Positions 16,456 through 25,976 of a stretch of DNA of 57,625 bases are shown here, piece after piece (within the stretch, counting starts at the first letter, position 1; each line of letters starts with the position of its first letter). A model generated the notes under the pieces. It saw nothing but the letters and a program-made list of their open reading frames with translations, made no database searches and was not told the DNA's origin. The DNA comes from CAVVWJ01 sp965652025 (GTDB lineage Bacteria; Gemmatimonadota; Gemmatimonadetes; Gemmatimonadales; GWC2-71-9), in NCBI GenBank assembly GCA_965652025.1, contig CBFGTM010000019.1, forward strand, positions 1 through 57,625, given 5' to 3'. The position numbers and the translations under genes are program-made.

Positions 16456-17408
16456 CCGTCGCCACGGTCGAGACGCTGGATGTGAGCGTGCTCGTCCCGG
16501 CCAAGGACGAGGCCGACAACCTTCCGGAATTCGTGCAGCGCTGCGCCCAGGCCCTGGGCTCCGCCGGATTTTCCTTCGAAGTCATTGTGGTGAACGACGG
16601 CTCCCGGGACGGAACCGACCGGGTGCTGCGGGATCTCGAGCGACAGTACCCATTTCTCGAGGTGGTAACTCACCGCCGGCAGCGGGGCATCGCCGACGCG
16701 CTCAGGTCAGCCGGTGATGTAGCACGCGGTGACGTGTTCGTGTTCTATCCGGCCGACCTCCAGTACCTCCCGGAGAATATTCCCGAGCTGGTGGCCCCCA
16801 TTCTACAGAACCGGGCCGACATCGTCACCGGCACCAAGCAGGGAAAGTACGAGAAGGCTTTCGTCTCCAGGATATACAACGGGCTCTGCCGCTGGCTCTT
16901 CGGGGTCCGCGTCACCGACCTCAACTCGGTGAAGGCCTATCGGCGCGAGGTCATGCAGGGAGTTCCGCTCCGCCCCGACTGGCACCGCTATATGGTGGTC
17001 ATTGCCGCCGCGGACGGTTTCCGTCTCACCTCCCTACCCGTTCCGCTGTATCCCCGTCGAGCCGGAACCTCGAAGTTCAACTGGCGGCGTATCCCGATCG
17101 GCATGTTCGATCTCATCTCGGTCTGGTTCCAGCTTCGGTTCGGCCGTAAGCCGATGCTTTTCTTCGGGGTCGGCGGCGCGGTCCTGTTCGTCATCGGGCT
17201 CCTCGCAGGTATCGTCGCCCTGGTCCTGCGGTTCGGATACGGAATCGGTTTCCGGCCGCTGCTCAACCTGGTCGAGACCATGGTCATCAGTGGCATAGCG
17301 CTGTTTGGCTTCGGCTTTCTGGGCGAGATGATCGCCGGCATGCGGGAGGAGACCCGCGAGCTAGCCCGCCAGGTTACCCGGCTCGAAAAGCACGACGTCC
17401 GGGATTGA
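16452..17408 (+). CDS. Membrane-anchored family 2 glycosyltransferase
   Basis: 318 residues. GT-A fold start VSVLVPAKDEADNLPEF, NDGSRDGT, and an acidic metal site in the FYPADLQY segment. Two C-terminal transmembrane helices (about 235-260 and 275-300) resemble the ArnC/GtrB/Dpm type, which loads a sugar on undecaprenyl phosphate at the inner face. ATG overlaps the rpoN stop. First of a nine-gene glycoconjugate run; the sugar is unknown. Confidence 0.88.
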   Translation: MTVATVETLDVSVLVPAKDEADNLPEFVQRCAQALGSAGFSFEVIVVNDGSRDGTDRVLRDLERQYPFLEVVTHRRQRGIADALRSAGDVARGDVFVFYPADLQYLPENIPELVAPILQNRADIVTGTKQGKYEKAFVSRIYNGLCRWLFGVRVTDLNSVKAYRREVMQGVPLRPDWHRYMVVIAAADGFRLTSLPVPLYPRRAGTSKFNWRRIPIGMFDLISVWFQLRFGRKPMLFFGVGGAVLFVIGLLAGIVALVLRFGYGIGFRPLLNLVETMVISGIALFGFGFLGEMIAGMREETRELARQVTRLEKHDVRD

Positions 17409-18541
17409 GCGTGCGGGTCGTCCTGCTGACCCACCACTATCCTCGTTGGCCTGGTGACTATCGCGGCGCGACACTGGGTGCGCTCGCGCGGGCCTTGGTC
17501 CGGCGTGGGCTCTCGGTGCGGGTGGTTGCCACCAGCCAGGATCGCGCTGCTGCTGCCGAGTTGGATGGAGTGCCGGTTCGCCGCGTCGGGGTGGAGCTGA
17601 CCGAGAGCCTGGCCGATCAGGAAACTTTTGCAGCCAGGTTGAAACGTCCGGGAACCTGGAGCGCCCTCCTGCGGGTTCGGGAGGCCCTCAGACGAGCGGT
17701 TCGGCGAGAGCTCGCGGCGGGAGCAGATGTCATTCATGCCCACTCCTGGCTCCCAGCCGGATTGGCCAGCCCCAATGGAATCCCTGTGGTCCTCACGCTC
17801 CAAGGCCGGGAAGCTATGCTGCTTCGGAGCTCCCGAGCAGCACGATGGCTGGCCCGTCCGCTGCTCCGGCGCGCGGCTTTAATCACCGCGCCCACGCAGC
17901 AGGCCCGCGAGGTAGTGCAGAACGTCAGCGGCCGTCCCATCGCATCCGGCCAGATCCATCCCATGCCGGTCGACACCAAGGGACACTTCTGGACTCGAGG
18001 GGGGGCTGGGGCGGTCCTGGTCGGCCGTCTGGATACGGATGGCAGGGTCGGGTTGGCGCTCGAGACGCTTGCGGTTCTTGCCTCTCGGGGACGGAAACTC
18101 GCCCTCACTATCATCGGAGACGGGCCTGACCGCCTCGCTCTCGAACGTCGAGCTCAGATCCTCGAGGTGTCTTCGCTGGTGAGGTTCCTCGGGCCCATGC
18201 CTACCGACCAGGCTCGCCCTCATCTAGCCCGGGCAGACCTCATGCTGGTGACCGCACGCGGCGATGGCGGCGGAAGTGCGGTCGAAGCCCTGATCACCGG
18301 GGTGCCGGTAGTCGCCTGCTGGGACAGCGGAGCCGCGGTGGATCTGGTGCCCGAGTCGGGCGCGGGACGGCTCAGCCTTCCAGCCGCCGAGCCGCTGGCC
18401 GAGAGCGTCAGCAGTCTTCTGGCAGATCCTGGGCGTCTGGCTGCAGGGCGCCTGGTTGGGGAAGCCTGGCGGGCAAGACTGGCGCCCGATCACGTCGCCC
18501 AGGTGTGCGAGAGCTGGTATCACGATGCCCTCCGCGGCTGA
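17405..18541 (+). CDS. Family 4 glycosyltransferase
   Basis: 378 residues of GT-B fold. The N-terminal domain has THHYPRWPGDYRGATLGALARAL and HAHSWLPAGL. The C-terminal nucleotide-sugar domain has IIGDGPDRLALER and the end motif SAVEALITGVPVVACWDSGA, in which only one Glu of the usual E-x7-E pair is evident. Start is TTG 17405 (TTGA overlap) or GTG 17411. Similar in order and style to the following GT4 gene, so the pair may stem from duplication. Confidence 0.88.
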   Translation: MSVRVVLLTHHYPRWPGDYRGATLGALARALVRRGLSVRVVATSQDRAAAAELDGVPVRRVGVELTESLADQETFAARLKRPGTWSALLRVREALRRAVRRELAAGADVIHAHSWLPAGLASPNGIPVVLTLQGREAMLLRSSRAARWLARPLLRRAALITAPTQQAREVVQNVSGRPIASGQIHPMPVDTKGHFWTRGGAGAVLVGRLDTDGRVGLALETLAVLASRGRKLALTIIGDGPDRLALERRAQILEVSSLVRFLGPMPTDQARPHLARADLMLVTARGDGGGSAVEALITGVPVVACWDSGAAVDLVPESGAGRLSLPAAEPLAESVSSLLADPGRLAAGRLVGEAWRARLAPDHVAQVCESWYHDALRG

Positions 18542-19733
18542 GCAGCTCCGCATCCTGACGCTTACGCACAATTATCCCCGTTTCGCCGGAGATCCTGCCG
18601 GGGCCTTCGTGGCGCGGATTGCTGAAGGCGTCGCCGCTCAGGGCCATGAAGTGCGAGTGCTCGCGCCCCACGCACCGGGGCTGGCTGTTGACGAGCGGGT
18701 CGGCGGGGTAGTAGTCCGGCGGTTCCGTTATGCTCCCGAGCGCTTAGAGCGGGTTGCCTACACCGGAGGGCTGCAGCACGGAGCGATCCGCTCCCCGGTC
18801 CTTGCCGCCGCTCTGCCTGCCTTTCTTCTGGCTTTCGAGCTCGAAGTCCGTAAAGCGGTAAAGGAATTTCGCCCGCACCTCATTCATGCCCATTGGTGGT
18901 TTCCGGGCGGCTGGTTCGCCCGTCGCACCGCTCGACCCTATGTTATCACCTGTCATGGCTCCGATGTGAGGCTGCTCGACCGCGGCCGCCTGATACGACG
19001 TACCGCGGGTTCAGTGTTGGGCCGGGCGGCCAGAGTCACCGTAGTCTCGGAGTTCCTGGCGCGCGATCTCCGCCGGCTGTTGCCCGACACCCAGACCGGT
19101 ATCACCGTGACCCCCATGCCGGTGGCGGCGGACAGTTTCATTGCGGGTGGCTCCGCGACCAAGGTGGTCCCTCCTCGCATCCTGTACGCGGGGAATCTGG
19201 TCTCCTCGAAAGGAGTGGATCTGCTCCTGATCGCAGCTGCAGACCTGACTCGAGAGGGTGTCGACTATCAGCTCAAGATTCTGGGGCAGGGTCCGGAGGA
19301 GAGCTCTCTGCGGACGTTGGCGCACCGGCTTGGGATCGACTCCAGGGTCCAGTGGAGTCCTTTTGTCTCCCAAATGCGAATGCCCGAGGAATACGGAGCC
19401 AGTACCATTACCGTCCTGCCCAGCCGGGGCCAGGCCGAAGGCCTGGGACTCACCTTGGTCGAGGCGCTGCTGGCCGGCTCCGCGGTCGTCGGAACGCCCG
19501 CTGGCGGCATCCCGGAAGTCATCCGCCACGAGGAGACCGGCCTCCTGGCTCGGGACGGCGATGCCGGCGATCTCGCCCGGCAAATCAAGCGCCTCCTGAC
19601 CGATGGCGCGCTCCGCGACCGACTCACCAGAGCAGGGAAGGAGCAGGTGTCTCGAGTCTACTCACCCGACTCAGCGGTGGGCCGCTTCCTGTCCATCTAC
19701 GATGCCGTTGCCCACGATAACGCGAACCGCTGA
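18525..19733 (+). CDS. Family 4 glycosyltransferase
   Basis: 402 residues from ATG 18525, inside the last 17 nt of the preceding gene. Start LRILTLTHNYPRFAGDPAGAF and IHAHWWFPGGW match the acceptor domain of GT4 enzymes. The C-terminal domain carries the full E-x7-E motif in EGLGLTLVEALLAGSAVVGT. Retaining transferase, presumably cytosolic or membrane-associated, extending a lipid-linked glycan. Donor sugar unknown. Confidence 0.9.
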   Translation: MPSAAEQLRILTLTHNYPRFAGDPAGAFVARIAEGVAAQGHEVRVLAPHAPGLAVDERVGGVVVRRFRYAPERLERVAYTGGLQHGAIRSPVLAAALPAFLLAFELEVRKAVKEFRPHLIHAHWWFPGGWFARRTARPYVITCHGSDVRLLDRGRLIRRTAGSVLGRAARVTVVSEFLARDLRRLLPDTQTGITVTPMPVAADSFIAGGSATKVVPPRILYAGNLVSSKGVDLLLIAAADLTREGVDYQLKILGQGPEESSLRTLAHRLGIDSRVQWSPFVSQMRMPEEYGASTITVLPSRGQAEGLGLTLVEALLAGSAVVGTPAGGIPEVIRHEETGLLARDGDAGDLARQIKRLLTDGALRDRLTRAGKEQVSRVYSPDSAVGRFLSIYDAVAHDNANR

Positions 19734-20745
19734 ACCGCCGGGAGAGTGGGAGGCGTTCGCCCGGGAGCACGGCACCTTCTATCATCAGCCTCAATGGGTG
19801 GCCTGTCTGGGCGAGATCTATCGCCTGCGGTTGCAGTGCTATTCTGCCCGTGAAGCGGGACGCCTTCAGGGCTTCCTCGCGGTGGCGGAAGTGCCTGCGC
19901 TCCTCGGCCCGCGACGCCTGGTCAGCCTGCCGTTCAGCTACGCGGCAGGGCCTCTCGCCCTCGATGTGAGGACCGCAGATGCACTGACTACCGCGCTCCG
20001 GGAGCACGCCCGCGAACGGGGGATCCGGCGAGTGGAAGTCAAGTCGCGGGGAGAGTACCCGCCGGCACCCGGTTTTCACCGCACCTCCCGCTATATGACC
20101 TTCGAGATTCCGACCGAGCAGGGCGAAGCTGCGGTATGGGATCAACTCCATCGCGGCAGCACCCAGCGGAGCATCCGGAAGGCGGAGAAATCCGGTCTCG
20201 TCATCCGGAGGGGCGAGACTGCGGGCGACTGGCTCATCATGGCCGAGCTGGAGGAGCGCACCGCCCATGGCCATGGGTTGCCGGCTCCGCCCAGGCGGTT
20301 CTTCACCGAAGGCTGCCTCCGGCTTCAGGCGAACGGCCTGGCGGATCTGTATCTGGCATCCACTGGGGCGGGGAACCCCGCGGCGGCGATCACTGTCTGG
20401 AAAGGACCTCGGGCCTGGATCTACGGCTTCGGAGCCTCCGACCAATCACAGTTGGAGCACCGGCCCAACCACGCTCTCATTTGGGCCGCCATTCGTGACG
20501 CCATTGCGGCCGGCTGCAGGTTCGATCTCGGCCGGGTAGCTCCGGAGCAGGAAGGTCTGCTCGAGTTCAAGCGCCGCTGGGGTGGACAGGCCCTACCGCT
20601 GGCCTATGATTACTGGCCGGAACCCGGAGGACTCAATCAGGCTGCCCGCGACCGCGGCATCATGGCTACGGCTGCCACGGTGTGGACCCGTCTACCTGCC
20701 CGGGTCGCCCGGCTGGGCGCAGGTCTCTACCGCTACCTGGGATGA
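19702..20745 (+). CDS. FemAB/GNAT-like transferase
   Basis: 347 residues from ATG 19702, overlapping the GT4 gene by 32 nt. Pattern of the FemAB / BioF2-like acyltransferase group: FYHQPQWVACLGE at the N-terminus, SIRKAEKSGLVI, EERTAHGHGLPAPPRRFF and the C-terminal FDLGRVAPEQEGLLEFKRRWGG, which is the best signature. Such proteins add amino acids or acyl groups to cell-wall precursors or sugars, and often occur in polysaccharide loci. Acceptor and donor cannot be read from sequence. Confidence 0.8.
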   Translation: MPLPTITRTAEPPGEWEAFAREHGTFYHQPQWVACLGEIYRLRLQCYSAREAGRLQGFLAVAEVPALLGPRRLVSLPFSYAAGPLALDVRTADALTTALREHARERGIRRVEVKSRGEYPPAPGFHRTSRYMTFEIPTEQGEAAVWDQLHRGSTQRSIRKAEKSGLVIRRGETAGDWLIMAELEERTAHGHGLPAPPRRFFTEGCLRLQANGLADLYLASTGAGNPAAAITVWKGPRAWIYGFGASDQSQLEHRPNHALIWAAIRDAIAAGCRFDLGRVAPEQEGLLEFKRRWGGQALPLAYDYWPEPGGLNQAARDRGIMATAATVWTRLPARVARLGAGLYRYLG

Positions 20746-20749
20746 GCTC

Positions 20750-21214
20750 GTGAGCTTCGCCTGGCGGCTCCGGAAGAAGATCTTGAAACGCTGGGCCCGG
20801 AATGCGTTTTTCCCCTCCGCTCGGATTAGCCTGCTGCGGCTTTGCGGCTTCAGCATCGGCGAGGACGTTTACATCGCCGACGATCTGATCGTCGTAGAGG
20901 AGCTGTCCGAGCGGGGCAACATCACCATTGGCGATCGGGTGAGCATCGCGCCGCGGGTCACCCTGGTTACCTCCTCCCACCCGAACCACTCGAGAACCCG
21001 AGGCTTTGCACCGGTCGCTGCAGGACCCATCGTGATCGAAAACGACGCCTGGTTGGGGGCTGGTTGTGTGATTCTCCCTGGCGTACGAATTGGACGAGGC
21101 GCGGTCGTGGGCGCCAACAGTGTGGTGGCCCACGATGTTCCCCCGTTGCACGTGGTCGCGGGCCAGCCGGCCAGAACCGTCCGTGAACTCATCCCCGAAC
21201 GGGGTTGGCAATGA
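20750..21214 (+). CDS. Hexapeptide-repeat (WbbJ/LbH) acetyltransferase
   Basis: 154 residues from GTG 20750, four bases after the upstream stop. Left-handed beta-helix repeats are visible (ISLLRLCGFSIGEDVYI, NITIGDRVSIAPRV, DAWLGAGCVILPGVRIG, GAVVGANSVVAHDV), and HPNHSRTRGF contains the catalytic-type His. Family members O- or N-acetylate sugars with acetyl-CoA. The product starts with a basic helix (RLRKKILKRWAR) that may bind the membrane. Probably decorates the glycan built by the neighbouring transferases. Confidence 0.88.
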   Translation: MSFAWRLRKKILKRWARNAFFPSARISLLRLCGFSIGEDVYIADDLIVVEELSERGNITIGDRVSIAPRVTLVTSSHPNHSRTRGFAPVAAGPIVIENDAWLGAGCVILPGVRIGRGAVVGANSVVAHDVPPLHVVAGQPARTVRELIPERGWQ

Positions 21215-22674
21215 TCCGAGTCGACGTCTCCACAACCCCGCTCAGCCCGGCCGAACGGTATGGACTGGATGTGTTGATCGACCTCTCCCGGCTGCTGCTG
21301 GCCGAGGAGGCCGCGTGTGAGCTGGTCCGGATCACCGTCACCGACCGGCTGAGCGCCGGATCGGCAGCCGCGGACCTTAGCCCTCAGGCAGCATTGCAGC
21401 GAGCCGACGGCGAAATCCGGATCAGCGGTGCAGCATTGCGGGCGGTAGCCGAAGTGGCCGGCGGAGCCATCGAACAGCGGTCTCGCTCCACCGACCGGCA
21501 TGGTCGGGTACCGTCGGCTGAAAACCCTCTGGTGGCGGCCGGTCAGAGCCGGAAGCCGGTGGTGTCACTCCTGGCGGCAGAGCTGCGGCGCTCGGTGATC
21601 GCTGTGGCAGGACGGCGGCCAGTCCGGCTGCTGACCCCATGGCCGGAAGGGCACCGCTGGGCGGTAGTGGTGACCCACGACCTCGATGTGGTGGATTGGT
21701 GGGGAATGTTCTCCTTCCTGCGAATCGCCGAGCTGGCCCTGAAGGACGGTTGGGATCGTGCACGGCAGGTGGCGAGGTCGGTCAGTCGGAATATGAAAAG
21801 AGATCCCGTTGCCCGTGGAATCCAATCGATCCTTCAGCTGGAGGCCCATCACGGGATCAGAGCGAGCTGGTTCGTGATCTGCGCCGATCGGACCTTGCGT
21901 TCGATGCTGGCGGGCGATGCCACCTACCGAGTGGATGGACCTGCTGCCCGACAAATTATAACCGCCCTTACGCAGGCTGGGCATGAAATCGGGCTGCACG
22001 GCAGCCTTGCCACCCTGGATGACGCAACTCAGATGCAGGACCAGCGGCGAAGCCTCGCCCGGCTCAGCGATGCTCCCGTTCTCGGCGTGCGACAACACTT
22101 TCTGCGGATGCAGCCGGGAAAGACCCAGCGGCACATGGTCCAGTGCGGCTTCGAATACGACTCGACCTGGGGATTTGCCGACCGAACCGGATTCCGGCTC
22201 GGGGTCGCGGACCCGGTGCCAGCCTGGGATGCCGCGGGCGAAACCACGCTCCCGCTGGACGTGCTTCCTCTTATCTGGATGGACCGGGCACTCAGCAAGT
22301 ATGCCGGCATCGAGGAGCCGGGCCGCTGGGTCGAGGATGCACGTGATTTGATGAAGGAGTGCAAGGCGGTTGAAGGCGTATGGGTCGGGCTCTGGCATCC
22401 GAACACTACCGAGCCGCTCGGGTTTCCCGGAGCAGAGCCTGCATTTGTCAGTCTGCTGCAGGCGCTGGCCGACGACCGGCCATACTTCGCCACTGCTCAC
22501 CGGGTAGCCCAGTGGCGCCGTTTCCGGCGCTCGGTTCGCGCATCGCGGGTTACCGCCGACGGCCGGGTGCTACTGACCACCACAGCCGGACAACGCATCC
22601 TCATCGCGCTGGAAGACGAGTCCGGCGAGACCACTCGGGTTCAGGTGCAGGCAGGCCGGTTCAGTGGCCCCTAA
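21211..22674 (+). CDS. Polysaccharide deacetylase-like protein
   Basis: 487 residues from ATG 21211 (ATGA overlap). An N-terminal domain of about 140 residues of the kind found before some NodB-like domains (DUF7033-type, tentative) precedes the catalytic part. That part shows VVVTHDLD with His156, Asp157 and Asp159, then EIGLHGSLATLDD, YDSTWGFADRTGFRLG and LDVLPLIWMD. Only one His of the usual H-x3-H metal motif is obvious in GLHGS, so activity is likely but not certain. A C-terminal beta-rich tail of about 50 residues follows. No signal peptide is seen, so action in the cytosol is possible. Confidence 0.78.
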   Translation: MIRVDVSTTPLSPAERYGLDVLIDLSRLLLAEEAACELVRITVTDRLSAGSAAADLSPQAALQRADGEIRISGAALRAVAEVAGGAIEQRSRSTDRHGRVPSAENPLVAAGQSRKPVVSLLAAELRRSVIAVAGRRPVRLLTPWPEGHRWAVVVTHDLDVVDWWGMFSFLRIAELALKDGWDRARQVARSVSRNMKRDPVARGIQSILQLEAHHGIRASWFVICADRTLRSMLAGDATYRVDGPAARQIITALTQAGHEIGLHGSLATLDDATQMQDQRRSLARLSDAPVLGVRQHFLRMQPGKTQRHMVQCGFEYDSTWGFADRTGFRLGVADPVPAWDAAGETTLPLDVLPLIWMDRALSKYAGIEEPGRWVEDARDLMKECKAVEGVWVGLWHPNTTEPLGFPGAEPAFVSLLQALADDRPYFATAHRVAQWRRFRRSVRASRVTADGRVLLTTTAGQRILIALEDESGETTRVQVQAGRFSGP

Positions 22675-23599
22675 GCCTTGGCGCGCCCTCCAGCTGCTGG
22701 CGGGAGTTGTTCTCGTTGGCTTAGCGGTCCGCTCCATCCTGCTGAACTGGCAGAGCGTTCGAGCCCAGCCGGTCGAGTGGCACCTTTCCCCGCTGTGGCT
22801 CGCCGCCAGCGTTGCCGTGGTGTTTCTCAGCTACGCCGTTCTCATCGAGGCCTGGCGCCGCGTCGTCTTGAGCCTGGGTGAGCGTCTCGATTTCGGGAGC
22901 GCCACTCGCATCTGGTTTCTGGCCAGCCTGGGTAAGTACATCCCGGGGAAAGTGTGGTCGATTGCCGGCGCGGCGATCCTGGCCCGGCGGGCCGGCGTGG
23001 ACCCGTCGGTTGCTGTCGCCAGTGCCATCGTGCTGCAGGCACTGGCGCTGGCCAGTGGAGCGGCCGTCGTCGCCTTCACTGCCCGGGAGACCTTCCAGGC
23101 GATCGGACCGGGGCTGGTGCCTCTCACCGTGGCAGTAGTTGTCGCCTGCCTGGCCGGTGTGGGGGTCCTCACCTCACAGCCGCTGCTGGACCGGATTGCC
23201 CGGATGCTACCCGCGTCTTTCCCCCGTCCTCGCGCTATCAGGCCGGGAATTCTATCAGCAGCTTTTGCCGCCAACGTCGCGGCGTGGCTCGCCTATGGAA
23301 CGGCGCTGCTGTTCCTGGCCCGCGGAGTCTTGCCCGATGTGTCCCTGAGCCTGGCGCAGGCTACTGGCGTCTTCACCTGCTCCTACCTGGTTGGCTTCCT
23401 CGCCCTGTTTGCACCCGGCGGACTGGGTCCAAGGGAATCCGTGTTCTATCTGATGCTGGCCGGGGAAATCGGGCTCAAGCAGGCTGCCGGCCTTGCAGTT
23501 GCCAGCCGGCTGCTCCTCACCGGCACCGAGGTGCTACCGGCGCTGCCGCTGCTACTGCGACGCAATCCTTCCTGGTCGGCCTCGGCGCGTGATGCCTGA
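22664..23599 (+). CDS. UPF0104 / LPG-synthase-type integral membrane protein
   Basis: 311 residues from GTG 22664 (overlap 11 nt) with about eight hydrophobic segments. Motifs SLGKYIPGKVWSIAGAAILARRAGV and LALFAPGGLGPRESVFYLML are typical of the lysylphosphatidylglycerol-synthase transmembrane (AglD/UPF0104) family. The soluble aminoacyl transferase domain of MprF is absent. In glycan loci such proteins are suspected to move lipid-linked sugars across the membrane; that role is inference here. Confidence 0.82.
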   Translation: MAPKPWRALQLLAGVVLVGLAVRSILLNWQSVRAQPVEWHLSPLWLAASVAVVFLSYAVLIEAWRRVVLSLGERLDFGSATRIWFLASLGKYIPGKVWSIAGAAILARRAGVDPSVAVASAIVLQALALASGAAVVAFTARETFQAIGPGLVPLTVAVVVACLAGVGVLTSQPLLDRIARMLPASFPRPRAIRPGILSAAFAANVAAWLAYGTALLFLARGVLPDVSLSLAQATGVFTCSYLVGFLALFAPGGLGPRESVFYLMLAGEIGLKQAAGLAVASRLLLTGTEVLPALPLLLRRNPSWSASARDA

Positions 23600-25976
23600 G
23601 ACGGAGCAGACCAAGCCATCGGAGCTCGACCGACTGCCTCGCTGGGCGCCGTTCGTAGTCATGGCGGGATTAACGCTGGTCGCATTCCGCCAGTATCTCC
23701 TCAGCAGCCCGGGTGAGATGCTCCTCGGCCAGGACACGCTCGCGGCCGGGATCATGTTCCGGAAGTTCTTTGTCGAGCACATCCGAGCTCTCGGCCGGCT
23801 GCCGCTGTGGAATCCGTATCTTTTTGGTGGGGTTCCAACCATCGAAGCCGGAAGCGGGGACATTCTGTATCCCGCTTCGATCCTCCATTTCCTGCTCCCG
23901 TTGACCAGCGCGTTGGCTTGGAAGCTCATCCTGCACGTCTATCTCGCCGGGGTGTTCATGTACCTGGCGGCTCGTGCGCTCGGCGCCAGCCGGCTGCTCG
24001 CACTGTTTGCCGGCTCGGCCTACATGCTTTCCGCCAACCTGGTGAGTCTGGTGTGGGGCGGTCAGGACGGAAAGATGTACGTGACGGCCTTGTTCCCGGC
24101 CGGCCTGTGGTTGCTGGTGACTGCTCTGGAGCGAGGATCCTGGTTCCGTTTTCTCTGGCTCGGCGTGGTGGCGGGACTGATGGTGGTGGCCCATCCCCAG
24201 CTGGCCTACTACGCCTACCTGGGCCTGGCCGGTTACGCCATCGGTGCGCTGTGGTCACGCCGGCGTGAAGGCGGAGCCATGCTCGCGCACGTCCTGGCTT
24301 CGGCCATGCTGGCCGTGGTCACGGCTGTGGGAGTGGCCGCCGTAGTCCTGATTCCCATGTACCGCTACCTCCGGGAGGATTCGCCTCGGGCAGGGCCGGG
24401 CAGGGGGTTCGAATACTCAGCCAGCTGGTCGCTGCACGCGGAAGAGGCACTTTCGCTGTTCATACCCGAGTTCGCCGGAACTGATGTCCAGGCGGAGACG
24501 TACTGGGGAAAGAACCCGTTCAAGCACAATTCCGAGTACGGCGGAGCTCTGGTGCTGATACTGGGCATTGCAGGCATTGCGGGCCTCCGAGGGGACCGCC
24601 GGCGCTGGGGACTGGGCGCCATGGCAGCGGTTGCGTTGCTGTACGCGCTGGGAGCGGGGACGCCGGTATTTCGGATTCTGTACACCATTGTTCCCGGGCT
24701 CAAGAACTTCCGTGCTCCCAGCCTGGCTGCGTTCCTGGCCATTGCGTCGCTGACCATTCTTGCCACGCTGCTCCTGGAACGAGTACTGGCCCAAGGTGAT
24801 CCGCGGGCTCGGCGCACGATGTCAATCGCCCTGCTGGCAGGAGCAATCATCGCAACCCTGGTGGCGATTATCGCGTTGGCAGGTGGACCAGGCCTGTATA
24901 ACACCTGGACGTCTCTGTTCGGCCGCGCCGAAGGAGTCGACCGGGCCCAGGCCTTCGCCGCCAATCAGCCGCGCATCGCGGGCGGAGCCCTGGTAGTCGC
25001 GCTCCTTTGTGCGCTGAACTGGACCGCCGTGTGGCTGTGGCAACGGGGGCAGATCCGAAGCAGCCACGTCGCTCTGATACTGATCGCCCTCACGGCGCTC
25101 GACCTGCTGCGGGTGGACAGCCGGTACATTCAAATAGTGCGTTACGACGAGTTCTTTCCGGCCGATCCCGGCATCGAAGCTCTGCGCTCCCGGCTGGCCC
25201 CGGGTGAACGGGTGCTGACGGTGGGGGGCGTATACCCTGAAGGGTTTCTGGCAACGTACGGCGTTCCCGAGGTCTTCGGATATCATGGGAATCAGCTTCG
25301 CTGGTACAACGACCTGACCCGATATCAGGTCCGACAAGGCGCGCGGAGCGCGAGTGAGCTGGAGCAATATTGGGTGAGCTTGCTCAATAGTGGCGCCCTG
25401 CGTGCGCTCGCAGCCCGTTACGTGCTCCTGCCGGGGCAGGTGGACTTGCCGGGATACAAACTGCTGGGCGCCGACCAGCGGGTGGCGGTGTACGTCAATG
25501 ACGGGGCAGCACCCGGCGCGGCCGTGGTACCCCAGGTGCAGGTGGAGCCGGATTCGGCCCGCCGCATCGCGTTGCTCTGGTCCCCCACATTCGACCCCAG
25601 CAAGACAGCCGTCGTGGATGAGCCGGTGCATTCAATCGGCCAGGCGGGCGGTACCGGAACGGCGGTGATCGAGGGCAATGGTGACGACACGCTGCTGGTT
25701 CGGGTCCAGTCGAGCGGGCCGGCCCTGCTGACGATCAGCCGGACTTATCATCCCTCCTGGGAAGCCGAGATCGACGGGGCGCCAGCCCCGGTGATCCAGG
25801 CCAATCATGCCTTGATGGGGGTGCCGCTGACCAAGAGCGGAGAGCACCGGGTGCTGCTTCGCTATCGCCCGCAGATCGTCCAGCTGTGCGCGGCGATTAC
25901 CACCACGACCTGGATTCTGGTCCTGCTGATGACCGCCGGTGCAGTCGCGGTCGGACTACGTCGCCGACGTGGCTGA
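23592..25976 (+). CDS. YfhO-like large membrane protein (GT-C-type)
   Basis: 794 residues from ATG 23592 (overlap 8 nt). Multiple transmembrane helices over the first about 530 residues, then an extracytoplasmic C-terminal domain (YHPSWEAEIDG, HRVLLRYRP) and a last helix followed by RRRRG. The loop LPLWNPYLFGGVPTIEAGSGDILYP is the hallmark of the YfhO family, in which the acidic residue of the first loop is thought catalytic. YfhO proteins glycosylate lipoteichoic acid or other polymers outside the membrane using polyprenyl-phosphate sugars. The next gene could make that donor. Confidence 0.85.
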   Translation: MPETEQTKPSELDRLPRWAPFVVMAGLTLVAFRQYLLSSPGEMLLGQDTLAAGIMFRKFFVEHIRALGRLPLWNPYLFGGVPTIEAGSGDILYPASILHFLLPLTSALAWKLILHVYLAGVFMYLAARALGASRLLALFAGSAYMLSANLVSLVWGGQDGKMYVTALFPAGLWLLVTALERGSWFRFLWLGVVAGLMVVAHPQLAYYAYLGLAGYAIGALWSRRREGGAMLAHVLASAMLAVVTAVGVAAVVLIPMYRYLREDSPRAGPGRGFEYSASWSLHAEEALSLFIPEFAGTDVQAETYWGKNPFKHNSEYGGALVLILGIAGIAGLRGDRRRWGLGAMAAVALLYALGAGTPVFRILYTIVPGLKNFRAPSLAAFLAIASLTILATLLLERVLAQGDPRARRTMSIALLAGAIIATLVAIIALAGGPGLYNTWTSLFGRAEGVDRAQAFAANQPRIAGGALVVALLCALNWTAVWLWQRGQIRSSHVALILIALTALDLLRVDSRYIQIVRYDEFFPADPGIEALRSRLAPGERVLTVGGVYPEGFLATYGVPEVFGYHGNQLRWYNDLTRYQVRQGARSASELEQYWVSLLNSGALRALAARYVLLPGQVDLPGYKLLGADQRVAVYVNDGAAPGAAVVPQVQVEPDSARRIALLWSPTFDPSKTAVVDEPVHSIGQAGGTGTAVIEGNGDDTLLVRVQSSGPALLTISRTYHPSWEAEIDGAPAPVIQANHALMGVPLTKSGEHRVLLRYRPQIVQLCAAITTTTWILVLLMTAGAVAVGLRRRRG

